Shown: positions 15,261 through 21,667 of the stretch, one piece after another
How the letters are laid out: the number at the start of each line of letters is the position of its first letter
Position numbering within the stretch: position 1 is the stretch's first letter
From: Candidatus Neomicrothrix sp. UBA7884
GTDB taxonomy: Bacteria > Actinomycetota > Acidimicrobiia > Acidimicrobiales > MedAcidi-G1
Assembly (NCBI GenBank): GCA_002501135.1
Contig: DLRQ01000042.1
Coordinates: 22,357-44,920, forward strand
DNA: 22,564 nt
Reading direction: 5' to 3'
The notes under the pieces: model-generated
Databases searched by the model: none
What the model was told of the DNA's origin: nothing
Seen by the model: the letters and a program-made list of their open reading frames with translations, nothing else
Translations under genes and position numbers: made by a program

Positions 15261-17609
15261 TCATGCGCTTCGTCGGGCCGCTGCTGTTGAGACAGGTGGC
15301 GCCAACGGAAGCAGGCGCCTTGACATGCCGGGGGACTTGGCGAAGTCCTCGACGAGCCAGCCTCGTTTCTTGGCGATGTTGGCCAGGCGGGTCTCGGGGT
15401 TGACGGCGACCGGGAAACCGACGGCTTCGAGCATCGGAAGGTCGCTGGCCGAGTCGGCGTATGCCACGGACTCCCGAAGGTCCAGGTCGTGCAGGTCTGC
15501 GTAGTCGACAAGGGCCTGATAGCGGGCCTCGCCGGTTGGAGGGGCCGCCTTCATCCGGCCGTCGTAGGCGTCGGTTCCATCACTCAACTGGGACGTTCCC
15601 AACTCTGAGCTGATGATGTCGTCAAAGAGGGGTCGCAGCGGCTCGACCACGAAGTCGAGTGCGCCGGTGATCAAAACGGTTCTGTGTCCGAGAGCCCGGT
15701 GTTCGCGAACCCTGCGGATTCCGGCCGGGAACGACCTTGAGAGAATTAGGTCGCTGAAGTGCTCGGCAGAGTCCTCGGAGATTCTTGTTTTCGGGGCCCC
15801 TTCATAACGGCGGTAGAAGAAGCGGAGGAAGTCGCTGCGGTCGCGGCGGTCGAGGGCCAACAGTGTCGGGCCTTCGGCCAGGGTCTTGAGAACGAACCGG
15901 ATGCGGTCGCCTCGCGACAGGTGGCGACTGCCCAGCCAGGCGAAGCTGGCGACCACGTTCGAGGCAATGAGGGTGTTTTCCAGGTCGAAGGCCGCGATGT
16001 GGCGTTCAGGGGAGAGGACCCGGTTTCGGAGCCTGGTGGCCCTGTCCTGGACTCCCCTGACCGGGGGCTTCATCGGAACCCGGCCGGCCTTGACGACTGA
16101 CGGCAGGTGGATCTCGGGCACGTAGTGGTTCCAGTCCATCGTGCGGGGGTCAAAGCAGAAGGTCTCGTGGTCGCCGGCATCGAGGGTGTCCCACAGGGCG
16201 ATAAGGCGGTCGAGGAGGTACACCGCCTCACATTCGGCGTAGGCGCCGTACAGGTCCACGTAGCCCATTGCACGCTCGACCAGGTCGCGTTGCTCCTCCA
16301 ACTTCACTGCTATCTCGGCCTGTCGGCCGCGTATGGGCAGCTTGTCGAGGACCTTGCGGGAGAGGTCGAGGGTAGTTCCGGCACGTTCAAGCTGACGTTT
16401 GACCCTGCCCCTGCCGGGGAAGGACCACTCAGGGACCGAGATCGGCTGTCCGTGTTCGTCGTAGATGGGGTTGTCGGTGAACCAGGCGCGGACCAGGTCG
16501 ACGAGGCGTCCGTAGTGGAGCGGGTTGACGCTGCCAGATGCGACCTGGACGATGTCGGCCCCCTCGATGGGGCCCCGGGCGGCGACTGCGCAGATGGCGG
16601 CGACAACGAAATCCACGGGGATGACGTCGATGGTGCCCTCGGGGATTCCGGGGAACTCCTTGAGAAGGCCACGTGCGTAGGAGATGATCACGGGCTCGGC
16701 CATGCGGAAGCCCCGGATCCAACCGGGGGAAGGTTCAGCAAGGGCTGATTCGATGATGGATGGCCGGACGATGCTGACCGGGACATCTCCGGCCGATTCG
16801 GTGAGGGCCATCTCGCCGAGTGCCTTTGTGTAGGCGTAGGCGTCGGGGAAGCCCAGCGATGCGGCACGGGAGCGCCCGGCCCCGGCCATTCTGTCATCGA
16901 CCCAGCGCGACCGGAGCTGTTCGGTCTTGGCTGCCAGAGCAGGTATGCCTGCTGCTCCCAACTCGTCGTGGGCCTCCTTGCGGAAGCCGGCGAGGCTCTC
17001 GGGGGAGCGGCTTGTGCCCTCGGTCTCGTGTCGGATGCGCCGGGCACTCTCCACCTCGAGGCGCCAGTTGACGTCGACGAAGAAAGGGCTCTCGTTTACG
17101 GGTTCCTCGGGTGCCGCCCCTCGGCGACTGCCGGCCACGTAACAGGTCGAGACGGCGACGAGGTGTGGTGTGGTTTCCAGTTCGGCCAGTGTCTCTGTGA
17201 TGCGTACAGGGCCGAGGAGGTTGACCTCGACTGCCTGGTCCAGGGGTGAGTCGAAGCTGACTATGGCAGCCGAGTGGATCACGATGTCGCATGTGGCGAG
17301 TACGGCGCGTCCGTCCTCGTCGAGTCCGAGGCCTTCTTCGGAGACGTCGCCGGTAATTGCCGTGATCCGGGTGGCCGCCATCTCTTCGAAGGCGTCGTCT
17401 CCCAGGCTCGTCCTCAGGCGGTCGAAGGCGTCGTTGCGGAGGATGTCGCGGTCAACCCGGCGCTGGGCCCCCCGCCTGCCCGGTCGGACGATGAGAACGA
17501 GGGTGCAGCTTGGCACCGAGTGCAGCAGTCGTTCCACGAGGGCGGTGCCGAGAAAGCCCGTGCTGCCCGTGATGGCGATGCGGCGACCCGCAAGGGATTC
17601 AGCAATCAC
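15261..17609 (-). CDS. fatty acyl-CoA reductase (extended SDR) fused to a HAD-IB phosphatase domain
   Basis: 782 residues from GTG at 17609. Residues ~8-400 form a NAD_binding_4 (male-sterility type) reductase: nucleotide motif TGSTGFLG (14-21), STCYVAG (154-160) and the YxxxK pair Tyr258/Lys262 in YAYTK. Such domains reduce fatty acyl thioesters to aldehyde or alcohol. A linker with a helical region (about 400-530) leads to a HAD-IB, phosphoserine-phosphatase-like domain (about 538-760): motif I FDLENT (541-546), motif II Thr648 in LITGA, motif III Lys687, motif IV YADSASD (717-723). In motif I the usual second Asp is Glu544. It is first in a four-gene minus operon divergent from a TetR gene whose operators overlap its promoter. 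An ATG at 17614 is followed by a stop after two codons, supporting the GTG. Confidence 0.88.
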   Translation of the reverse strand: MIAESLAGRRIAITGSTGFLGTALVERLLHSVPSCTLVLIVRPGRRGAQRRVDRDILRNDAFDRLRTSLGDDAFEEMAATRITAITGDVSEEGLGLDEDGRAVLATCDIVIHSAAIVSFDSPLDQAVEVNLLGPVRITETLAELETTPHLVAVSTCYVAGSRRGAAPEEPVNESPFFVDVNWRLEVESARRIRHETEGTSRSPESLAGFRKEAHDELGAAGIPALAAKTEQLRSRWVDDRMAGAGRSRAASLGFPDAYAYTKALGEMALTESAGDVPVSIVRPSIIESALAEPSPGWIRGFRMAEPVIISYARGLLKEFPGIPEGTIDVIPVDFVVAAICAVAARGPIEGADIVQVASGSVNPLHYGRLVDLVRAWFTDNPIYDEHGQPISVPEWSFPGRGRVKRQLERAGTTLDLSRKVLDKLPIRGRQAEIAVKLEEQRDLVERAMGYVDLYGAYAECEAVYLLDRLIALWDTLDAGDHETFCFDPRTMDWNHYVPEIHLPSVVKAGRVPMKPPVRGVQDRATRLRNRVLSPERHIAAFDLENTLIASNVVASFAWLGSRHLSRGDRIRFVLKTLAEGPTLLALDRRDRSDFLRFFYRRYEGAPKTRISEDSAEHFSDLILSRSFPAGIRRVREHRALGHRTVLITGALDFVVEPLRPLFDDIISSELGTSQLSDGTDAYDGRMKAAPPTGEARYQALVDYADLHDLDLRESVAYADSASDLPMLEAVGFPVAVNPETRLANIAKKRGWLVEDFAKSPGMSRRLLPLAPPVSTAAARRSA

Positions 17610-17616
17610 GACATGT

Positions 17617-17622
17617 TGTCTA
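17617..17622 (-). promoter_or_regulatory. -10-like box (TAGACA) of the acyl-reductase operon
   Basis: On the minus strand TAGACA lies 7 nt before the GTG start at 17609. The hexamer TGGTAA sits 17 bp upstream as a weak -35. The -10 overlaps the left TetR operator half-site, so bound repressor would block the promoter. Confidence 0.4.
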
Positions 17623-17632
17623 CCAGATGGTC
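17621..17632. promoter_or_regulatory. TetR operator 1 (reductase side)
   Basis: TACCAGATGGTC is a TACCA-N2-TGGT palindrome, imperfect only at the last base. Its centre is 20 bp from that of operator 2, about two helical turns, so two dimers could bind on the same face. It overlaps the predicted -10 of the minus-strand operon. Confidence 0.65.
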
Positions 17633-17638
17633 AGGCTA

Positions 17639-17667
17639 TTTACCAGTTGGTAGAGAGCGGCTACCGT
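17639..17667 (+). promoter_or_regulatory. tetR promoter, predicted leaderless
   Basis: TTTACC (17639-17644) and TACCGT (17662-17667) are 17 bp apart. The -10 is followed by exactly 6 nt and then the tetR GTG, so +1 falls on the start codon. Operator 2 overlaps the -35, which predicts autorepression. Confidence 0.6.
17641..17652. promoter_or_regulatory. TetR operator 2 (tetR side)
   Basis: TACCAGTTGGTA is a perfect TACCA-N2-TGGTA inverted repeat and matches operator 1 at 10 of 12 positions. Its location over the tetR -35 element and next to a TetR gene makes it the likely binding site of that protein. Confidence 0.7.
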
Positions 17668-17673
17668 GGGTGT

Positions 17674-18369
17674 GTGAACGACAAGGCCGGTGCCAGCACA
17701 ACCCCGTCTGGAGCCCAACCCGTAGGAAAGCAGGTTTCCGACCGCGTGCAGGACCGTGTCAACGAGCGCCTCGAGGCCCGTTCCAACACGAAGGCCCAGA
17801 TTCTGAGTGCCGCCCTGGCGTCATTCGGTACAGCCGGCTACGACGGCACCTCACTCGACGACCTGGCAAGGGGTCTGGGCATCCGGAAGCAGACGATCCT
17901 GTATCACTTCGTATCCAAGCGCGGCCTGTTGAACGCAGTGGTCGACCGCTGCGCAGGAGACCTCACCGGAGCCATGGACGAGGTGCTGAGCGGAGCCGAC
18001 CGTGACTGGGAACGCGTTGAGGCCCTTGTCCGCAGGGTGTTTCGCGTTGCACTCGAACAACCGGTGTTGCTGGGCCTCCTCCGCGAAGTGAGCAGGCCCG
18101 GATCGCCGGGAGCACAGCGCCTGCGAAACCACATGGAGCCCATGATGGCCAGGGCCAGGGTGTGGATAGAGGGAGAGATGGCTGCCGGCCGGATGCGCCG
18201 TGCAGATGCTCAACTGCTTCTTATCAGCGCCTACTCAACCGTGGTCGGGGTGGCCACCGAGACAGAGGTGCTGCGTGCAGCCGGGATCGAGCCCACGCTT
18301 CGCCCGGTAGTGCAGCGCCGCAGAGAACTGCTCAACTTTCTGCGGTCATCGCTCGACCCGAGGGACTGA
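17674..18369 (+). CDS. TetR/AcrR-family transcriptional regulator
   Basis: 231 residues from GTG at 17674; the frame is open further upstream but that part runs through the operators and antisense to the reductase. A disordered N-terminal ~36 residues precede the TetR_N domain, with the helix-turn-helix TSLDDLARGLGIRKQTILYHF at about 59-79. The C-terminal helical ligand-binding domain has no motif that reveals the effector. The divergent layout and paired palindromes in the 64-bp spacer indicate control of itself and the acyl reductase operon. By analogy with lipid-responsive TetR proteins the ligand may be an acyl-CoA or related lipid (inference). It converges on ddl with one base between the stops. 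Confidence 0.93.
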   Translation: MNDKAGASTTPSGAQPVGKQVSDRVQDRVNERLEARSNTKAQILSAALASFGTAGYDGTSLDDLARGLGIRKQTILYHFVSKRGLLNAVVDRCAGDLTGAMDEVLSGADRDWERVEALVRRVFRVALEQPVLLGLLREVSRPGSPGAQRLRNHMEPMMARARVWIEGEMAAGRMRRADAQLLLISAYSTVVGVATETEVLRAAGIEPTLRPVVQRRRELLNFLRSSLDPRD

Positions 18370-18370
18370 C

Positions 18371-19456
18371 TCAGCGGGTGGTGTTGCGGCGTCGTCTTGC
18401 GTGCCGCTCCACCGCGATGTCGACGAGCCGGTCGATGAGGCCCGGGTAGGACAGACCGGCCTTCTGCCAGAGCCTCGGGTACATCGAGATCGGCGTGAAC
18501 CCCGGGATCGTGTTGACCTCGTTCAGGAGCGGGCCGCGTCCGTCATCAGGGAGGAAGAAGTCGATCCGGGCCATTCCCGAACACCGCACAGCGGTAAACG
18601 CGCGCGCCGCCAGTTCCTGGAACCTGATGGCTGTCTCTGGGTCAAGATCGGGCTCATCGATCAACTCGGCGGTTCCATCTTCGTACTTGTCGGCATAGTC
18701 GTAGAACTCGCCACCGGGACGGACCTCGCCGGGCCCCGACACCTGGGGGACGCGGTCTCCAAGTACGGCCAACTCGATCTCGCGGCCGGTAACGGCCTCC
18801 TCGACAACCATCCACTCGTCGTAGGCGGATGCCGCTTCCAGCGCGATCTCAAGGGACCCTGTGTCGGTGGCCTTCGCCACGCCGATGGAGGACCCCAGGT
18901 TGGCTGGCTTTACGAACACGTGTGGTCCCAACTCTGTCAGCAACCTTGACAGCAGGGCGGACCTGGCGTCGCTGTCCGCCGAGCCAAGATCGTCGACGTG
19001 GAGACCCCTGTAGCGGGCCTGGGGAATTCCGTGCCCGTGCAGGATCTCCTTTGTAGCGAGCTTGTCCATTGCGAGAGAGGATCCCAGCACGCCGGCACCC
19101 ACATACGGGACGTCGGCCAACTCGAGAAGGCCCTGAACGGTTCCATCCTCGCCCAGGGGACCGTGCAGTAGTGGGAACACCGCAACCGGTCCGAGCGCAG
19201 ACAGTTCAGCCAGATGTGGGAGGGGGTCCCATGACGCTCCCGAGGGCTCGAGGCGGTCGGGCAGATCTCCTGAGTCGAGTGCCTCGACCGCAGAGGCGGC
19301 AAGGAACCAACCTCCTTCACGGCTGATGCCGACAGGAAGCACCTCGAAACGTGACCGGTCCACGGCCTCCAGGACGTGACGTGCCGAGACACACGAGACC
19401 TCATGTTCGGCGCTCTGGCCGCCGAACAGCAGAATCAGGCGTCGCCTCTCCTGCAT
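18371..19456 (-). CDS. ddl: D-alanine--D-alanine ligase
   Basis: 361 residues, ATP-grasp family, making the D-Ala-D-Ala dipeptide for peptidoglycan in the cytoplasm. Motifs are FGGQSAEHEVS (11-21), HGPLGEDG (98-105), MDKLATKE near 130, VKPANLGSSIGV, and the C-terminal NEVNTIPGFTPISMYPRLW metal/substrate segment. The signature corresponds to complete, active Ddl. The HGPLGEDGTVQG segment and the Tyr in the FYDYADKY segment are typical of D-Ala-D-Ala rather than vancomycin-type D-Ala-D-Lac ligases. It is divergent from murF, which adds this dipeptide to the UDP-MurNAc-tripeptide. The start ATG lacks a strong Shine-Dalgarno; a TACGAT box lies about 37 nt upstream on the minus strand. Confidence 0.95.
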   Translation of the reverse strand: MQERRRLILLFGGQSAEHEVSCVSARHVLEAVDRSRFEVLPVGISREGGWFLAASAVEALDSGDLPDRLEPSGASWDPLPHLAELSALGPVAVFPLLHGPLGEDGTVQGLLELADVPYVGAGVLGSSLAMDKLATKEILHGHGIPQARYRGLHVDDLGSADSDARSALLSRLLTELGPHVFVKPANLGSSIGVAKATDTGSLEIALEAASAYDEWMVVEEAVTGREIELAVLGDRVPQVSGPGEVRPGGEFYDYADKYEDGTAELIDEPDLDPETAIRFQELAARAFTAVRCSGMARIDFFLPDDGRGPLLNEVNTIPGFTPISMYPRLWQKAGLSYPGLIDRLVDIAVERHARRRRNTTR

Positions 19457-19575
19457 CTCAGGCGCTCATTCCGGGAGGATCTTCCACGGCGGCATCGTAG
19501 GACCTGTCGAGAACGTGGCGATGGCACCTTGAGGGTGGCACCTCGCGGATGGTTCGGGCTGGGAGACTCAACCTT

Positions 19576-20892
19576 GTGAAGTTTCTGGCATCTCAGGTCG
19601 CAGCAGTGGTCGGCGGAAAACTGCTCGGCGGCGACGTCCTCCTGGACGGCGCAACACAGGACTCGCGATCGGTTCGGCCGGGCTGCCTGTTCGTTCCGCT
19701 GCACGCCGAGCGGGACGGCCACGACTTCATCGGAGCGGCCCTTGACGCCGGCGCAGTCGCCTACCTGACCTCCAACGCGTCCGGGGTCGACGGTGGAACT
19801 GGAATCCGTGTCCAGGACACCGGCACCGCCCTGTCCGCCCTCGGCGCGGCAGCCAGGCGCTCCATGAGTATGCCGGTGGTGGGCATCACGGGTTCGGTCG
19901 GCAAGACCTCGACAAAGGACATGACGTCGGCCGTTCTTGCCCGGGGTGGACCCGTGCATTCCAGCCCACGGTCGTTCAACAACGACATCGGTGTACCACT
20001 CACGTTGGTCAACGCTCCGGACGAACCTGCGGTCCTTGTGTTGGAACTCGGTGCCCGCCAGGAGGGCGACATCGCCTCGCTGTGTGGGCTGGCCCGTCCC
20101 GATGTCGGGGTCATTACAACAGTTGCGGCGGTCCACACGGGGGTTATGGGCTCGGTTGAGGCCGTAGCGAGGACCAAAGGCGAGTTGCTCGACGCCCTGC
20201 CGGCCGAAGGTTGCGCCGTGCTCAACGCCGACGTCCCTGCGGTCATGGAACAGGCCTCTCGTACGCTCGCAAGACAGATCACCTTCGGAGCAGGGGGCGA
20301 GATCCGGGCATCGGGCATCAGTGTCGATGACCACCTCAGGGCATCATTCTCGCTGGAGTCGCCATGGGGTCGGACCGAGGTGCGCCTGGGGGTTCCGGGG
20401 GTACACATGGTCGACAACGCCCTGGCAGCAGCGGCGGTCGGCCTCGTGCTCGACATCCCCCTTGGAGAGGTTGCCGGTGGCCTCGGCGAGGCCCGCCTCT
20501 CGCCCGGACGCATGCAGGTATCAACCAACCGATCCGGGGTGGTCGTGGTGAACGACGCCTACAACGCCAACCCCACATCGGTCATGGCGGCGCTGCGGGC
20601 CCTCTCCTCACTTCCGACAGGGGGCCGCAGGCTCGCCGTACTTGGACTTATGGCCGAACTGGGTGGGGAGTCCAGCGATGCCCACCTCCGGGTGGTGGCA
20701 GTGGCACGCGAATTGGGCATAGAGGTGCTCACCGTCGGTACGGACCTCTACGGCGTCGAACCACTCGGCGGCGTGGAGGAGGCACTTGACGTGCTCACAG
20801 GCCTGAACCTCGCCGAAGGTGACTCAGTGCTGGTCAAGGGCAGTCTTGTGGCCGGCCTTCAGGAGCTCGCCGAGAAGCTGGCTGCCACCTGA
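19576..20892 (+). CDS. murF: UDP-N-acetylmuramoyl-tripeptide--D-alanyl-D-alanine ligase MurF
   Basis: 438 residues from GTG at 19576, which has GGGAG 10 nt upstream. An in-frame ATG at 19549 would add 9 residues not expected in the family. The N-terminal domain (about 1-95) has the DSRSVRPGCLFVPL segment that binds the UDP-sugar, the central domain has the ATP loop GITGSVGKTSTKD (103-115), and the C-terminal domain contains the NDAYNANPTS motif. MurF joins D-Ala-D-Ala to the UDP-MurNAc peptide, the last cytoplasmic amino-acid addition. It sits back to back with ddl, so substrate maker and user share one 119-bp control region. The rest of a dcw-type cluster is not adjacent; the next gene converges. 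Confidence 0.95.
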   Translation: MKFLASQVAAVVGGKLLGGDVLLDGATQDSRSVRPGCLFVPLHAERDGHDFIGAALDAGAVAYLTSNASGVDGGTGIRVQDTGTALSALGAAARRSMSMPVVGITGSVGKTSTKDMTSAVLARGGPVHSSPRSFNNDIGVPLTLVNAPDEPAVLVLELGARQEGDIASLCGLARPDVGVITTVAAVHTGVMGSVEAVARTKGELLDALPAEGCAVLNADVPAVMEQASRTLARQITFGAGGEIRASGISVDDHLRASFSLESPWGRTEVRLGVPGVHMVDNALAAAAVGLVLDIPLGEVAGGLGEARLSPGRMQVSTNRSGVVVVNDAYNANPTSVMAALRALSSLPTGGRRLAVLGLMAELGGESSDAHLRVVAVARELGIEVLTVGTDLYGVEPLGGVEEALDVLTGLNLAEGDSVLVKGSLVAGLQELAEKLAAT

Positions 20893-20902
20893 GTGGAGCG
20901 GC

Positions 20903-21235
20903 TCAGTCCCCTTCGACCGGAAGCTCGGTCGGCCGTAGGGGAGTGTTGCTCTGGTTCCATACGGCCAACTCCTCGGCGTCACAGGTACGACAGAGGTGAA
21001 CCGTCTGCATTGACTGGATCGACAGCTGAGTTCCACGTGACTTGTCGACAATCGACCGAAGTGCCGTTCGGACATCGGTTGAGTAACAGGTTGGACAGGT
21101 GGGGGTGAGGTCCCGCTCCCACACAAGGGAACATGCGCCACATGTGACGGTGATCGTCTCGTCGCCCGGTGGACCGGAGCGGGTGCCGGTCAGGTCTTCG
21201 TCTTCACCGCATCCCGGGCAGCAGATTGCGTCCAC
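20903..21235 (-). CDS. double zinc-ribbon protein of unknown function
   Basis: 110 residues from GTG at 21235. Four CxxC knuckles are visible: CPGC (6-9), CGAC (32-35), CPTC (47-50) and CRTC (82-85), enough for two zinc ribbons. The N-terminal pair brackets the segment DETITVTCGACSLVWERD, which resembles TFIIS-type ribbons of nucleic-acid-binding proteins. The C-terminal ~20 residues are flexible-looking and Pro/Glu-rich. I do not recognise a named family. It converges on murF with 10 bp between stops and lies divergent to tRNA-Val. TACCGT sits 7 nt before the start codon and there is no Shine-Dalgarno, so it is probably transcribed leaderless as a single gene. Confidence 0.75.
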   Translation of the reverse strand: MDAICCPGCGEDEDLTGTRSGPPGDETITVTCGACSLVWERDLTPTCPTCYSTDVRTALRSIVDKSRGTQLSIQSMQTVHLCRTCDAEELAVWNQSNTPLRPTELPVEGD

Positions 21236-21242
21236 GGGTACA

Positions 21243-21248
21243 ACGGTA
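21243..21248 (-). promoter_or_regulatory. -10 box (TACCGT) of the zinc-ribbon gene
   Basis: On the minus strand TACCGT is followed by 7 nt and then the GTG at 21235. It is identical in sequence to the -10 predicted for tetR and fits the leaderless pattern. Confidence 0.45.
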
Positions 21249-21296
21249 GTGGCGGTCGGAGAGCCGAGCGCCGGTGCCGCGACAGGGACCTGGCTG

Positions 21297-21302
21297 TAGC
21301 CT
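21297..21302 (+). promoter_or_regulatory. -10 box (TAGCCT) of tRNA-Val
   Basis: TAGCCT ends 11 nt before the mature 5' end of the tRNA, giving a short 5' leader for RNase P. It has the same hexamer as the phoH promoter. No convincing -35 is seen. Confidence 0.4.
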
Positions 21303-21313
21303 CCTCGGTCTGC

Positions 21314-21390
21314 GGACCGTTAGCTCAGTTGGCTAGAGCGCTCGCCTCACACGCGAGAGGTCACTGGTTCAAGTCCAGTACGGTCCACCA
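21314..21390 (+). tRNA. tRNA-Val (anticodon CAC), CCA encoded
   Basis: A complete cloverleaf can be drawn. The acceptor stem GGACCGT pairs with ACGGTCC (21380-21386), the D-arm is GCTC...GAGC, and the anticodon stem CTCGC/GCGAG encloses the loop CTCACAC with anticodon CAC (reads GUG, valine). The T-arm is ACTGG-TTCAAGT-CCAGT. The discriminator base is A at 21387 and CCA is encoded at 21388-21390. Confidence 0.97.
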
Positions 21391-21393
21391 GCG

Positions 21394-21421
21394 CGACCAG
21401 CGGTTTTGTGTTCTCTGGTCG
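21394..21421 (+). terminator. possible hairpin after tRNA-Val
   Basis: CGACCAG (21394-21400) and CTGGTCG (21415-21421) form a perfect 7-bp stem with a 14-nt loop containing TTTT, starting 3 nt after the tRNA CCA. It may end or help process the tRNA transcript. No T-run follows the stem. The rest of the 277-bp spacer to the next gene shows no convincing ORF. Confidence 0.35.
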
Positions 21422-21632
21422 TCTGTCATGTTGCGCATGCTCGCCAGTTGGACCTCTGAGTGCTCCGTTTCGTCGGTTCTCGGCTATCGCCGATTGCTCT
21501 CTCGCTTCCCTGTACGCCTCGGTGTTCGGCATTTACCTCGGCGTACGCGTTGAGCCACCACTGGAAGAAACACGCAACGAGGAAGTAAGGGCTGCGCGTA
21601 TCTATACGTGGGGGCTCCGATGTCTCCCCATC

Positions 21633-21652
21633 CCCCTCCTCGCTGGGAGGGG
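21633..21652 (+). promoter_or_regulatory. 5'-UTR hairpin that could hide the lipoprotein gene's ribosome-binding region
   Basis: CCCCTCC (21633-21639) pairs perfectly with GGAGGGG (21646-21652) around 6 nt. The right arm is the only strong Shine-Dalgarno-like sequence before the ATG at 21668, though 15 nt away. The stem would sequester it. A TATACG at 21603-21608 is a possible -10 for this transcript. Confidence 0.35.
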
Positions 21653-21667
21653 TGACAAACTGAAGTT

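Noticed and set aside
15224..15511. 96-residue N-terminal extension of the MDR dehydrogenase frame
   Set aside because: It overlaps the HAD domain of the upstream gene on the same strand in another frame and is low-complexity; MDR homology starts at MKALEF (15223).
16107..16748. 213-residue plus-strand ORF opposite the acyl reductase
   Set aside because: Shadow of the minus-strand coding frame in GC-rich DNA; no start signal or domain.
17170..17673. 168-residue upstream extension of the TetR frame
   Set aside because: It is antisense to the reductase and runs through the operators; TetR homology begins after GTG 17674, which has a matching -10 box.
21347..21532. 61-residue minus-strand ORF ending in RTGLEPVTSRV
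   Set aside because: It is the antisense of tRNA-Val; the GLEPVTS-type ending is a well-known artefact of translating the reverse strand of tRNA genes.
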